Shown here in pieces: positions 63,880-64,000 of a DNA stretch of 64,000 nucleotides. Position 1 is the first letter of the stretch, and each line of letters opens with the position of its first letter. The DNA comes from Lysinibacillus capsici. Its GTDB lineage: Bacteria > Bacillota > Bacilli > Bacillales_A > Planococcaceae. The stretch is taken from contig NZ_PXXX01000001.1 in assembly GCF_003367505.1 (NCBI RefSeq), forward strand, positions 79,668 through 143,667, given 5' to 3'. The translations under genes and the position numbers were made by a program. Under the pieces are notes generated by a model. That model was given only the letters and a program-made list of their open reading frames with translations, was not told the DNA's origin and searched no databases.

Positions 63880-64000
63880 AATAAAGTCGCTGAAAACGAC
63901 TTAAATAAAATGAACCTTGAAAACTGAACAAGCAAAACGTAATCAATAAAGTTTTAAGTAGCTAGTTTTGCTAGTGAATAAAACACAATTTTGGACATCA
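63880..64000 (+). other. Probable rRNA operon leader
   Basis: After the promoter, AGTCG/CGACT form a small hairpin (about 63885-63902) and then CCTTGAAAACTGAACAAGC (63912-63930), a sequence found before 16S rRNA genes in Bacillaceae. No mature rRNA sequence begins before base 64000. Confidence 0.65.

Noticed and set aside
1..64000. CRISPR arrays, tRNA genes, transposases, prophage or toxin-antitoxin modules
   Set aside because: None seen. YutE is HepT-like, but no MNT antitoxin gene is adjacent, so it is not called a toxin-antitoxin system.

Overview
The window reads as a chromosomal segment of an AT-rich, endospore-forming Bacillales bacterium, most likely Lysinibacillus or a close relative. 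The genus is inferred from overall feel and gene content; no 16S rRNA gene lies inside the window to prove it. Strong AGGAGG-type ribosome sites, several TTG/GTG starts, hairpin-plus-T terminators, a sporulation gene (yunB) and long gene-order agreement with the Bacillus subtilis yun/yut/yui and yuf/yug regions support a Bacillaceae-like host. No phage, transposase, integrase, CRISPR array or tRNA gene was seen. Most of the window is core or near-core genome.

Layout. 1-13.4 kb: the end of a siderophore-binding lipoprotein gene, then a yun/yut block (yunF-yunE-yunD, an HD-GYP gene, yunB, lipA, yutD, a GmhB-type phosphatase, a DUF3055 gene, yutE-yutF, yuzB, the NDH-2 gene yutJ behind two Rex boxes, yuzD, yutI, a DUF2225 gene, yutM). 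This block covers lipoate and Fe-S metabolism and NADH oxidation. 13.7-18.7 kb: a Nudix gene, then a LytS/LytT-type two-component system beside a CstA-family (pyruvate/peptide) transporter whose promoter carries three LytTR-like repeats at exact 21-bp spacing. 18.9-21.8 kb: yuiB, yuiD, pepA and a small Gly/Pro/Tyr-rich gene.

21.9-35.4 kb is a sulfate assimilation island in three transcription units: sumT-sirB-yezD-cysJ-cysI (+), sbp-cysT-cysW-cysA (-) and cysH-cysP-sat-cysC (+). Together they import sulfate by two unrelated transporters, activate it to APS/PAPS, reduce it to sulfite and then to sulfide, and make most of the siroheme cofactor. Each unit starts with a leader holding a similar short hairpin element (GCTGR, 4-bp stem, loop, stem, AGGC) fused to an intrinsic terminator. 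That suggests a shared attenuation mechanism, which I regard as the best candidate for something undescribed here.

35.5-41.2 kb: a complete seven-gene Mrp Na+/H+ antiporter operon (-), then yufK, a GC-rich palindromic repeat, a class A PBP (PbpD-like), a cyclophilin, a CorA-like protein, a PatB-type C-S lyase, yugE, an NSS transporter, an ECF sigma/anti-sigma pair with its own ECF-type promoter, and yugI. 52.6-58.4 kb: arginine/ornithine/glutamate catabolism (rocA, rocD, glutamate dehydrogenase) beside a RocR-like regulator that has lost the sigma-54 activation machinery; two perfect palindromic operators sit on and just after the sigma-A-type -10 box of rocA. 58.7-63.8 kb: a butanol-type dehydrogenase, an unknown protein, a CDF transporter, an MgtC-like protein and an EamA transporter. 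The last 200 bases hold a strong promoter and leader typical of an rRNA operon whose genes start beyond the window.
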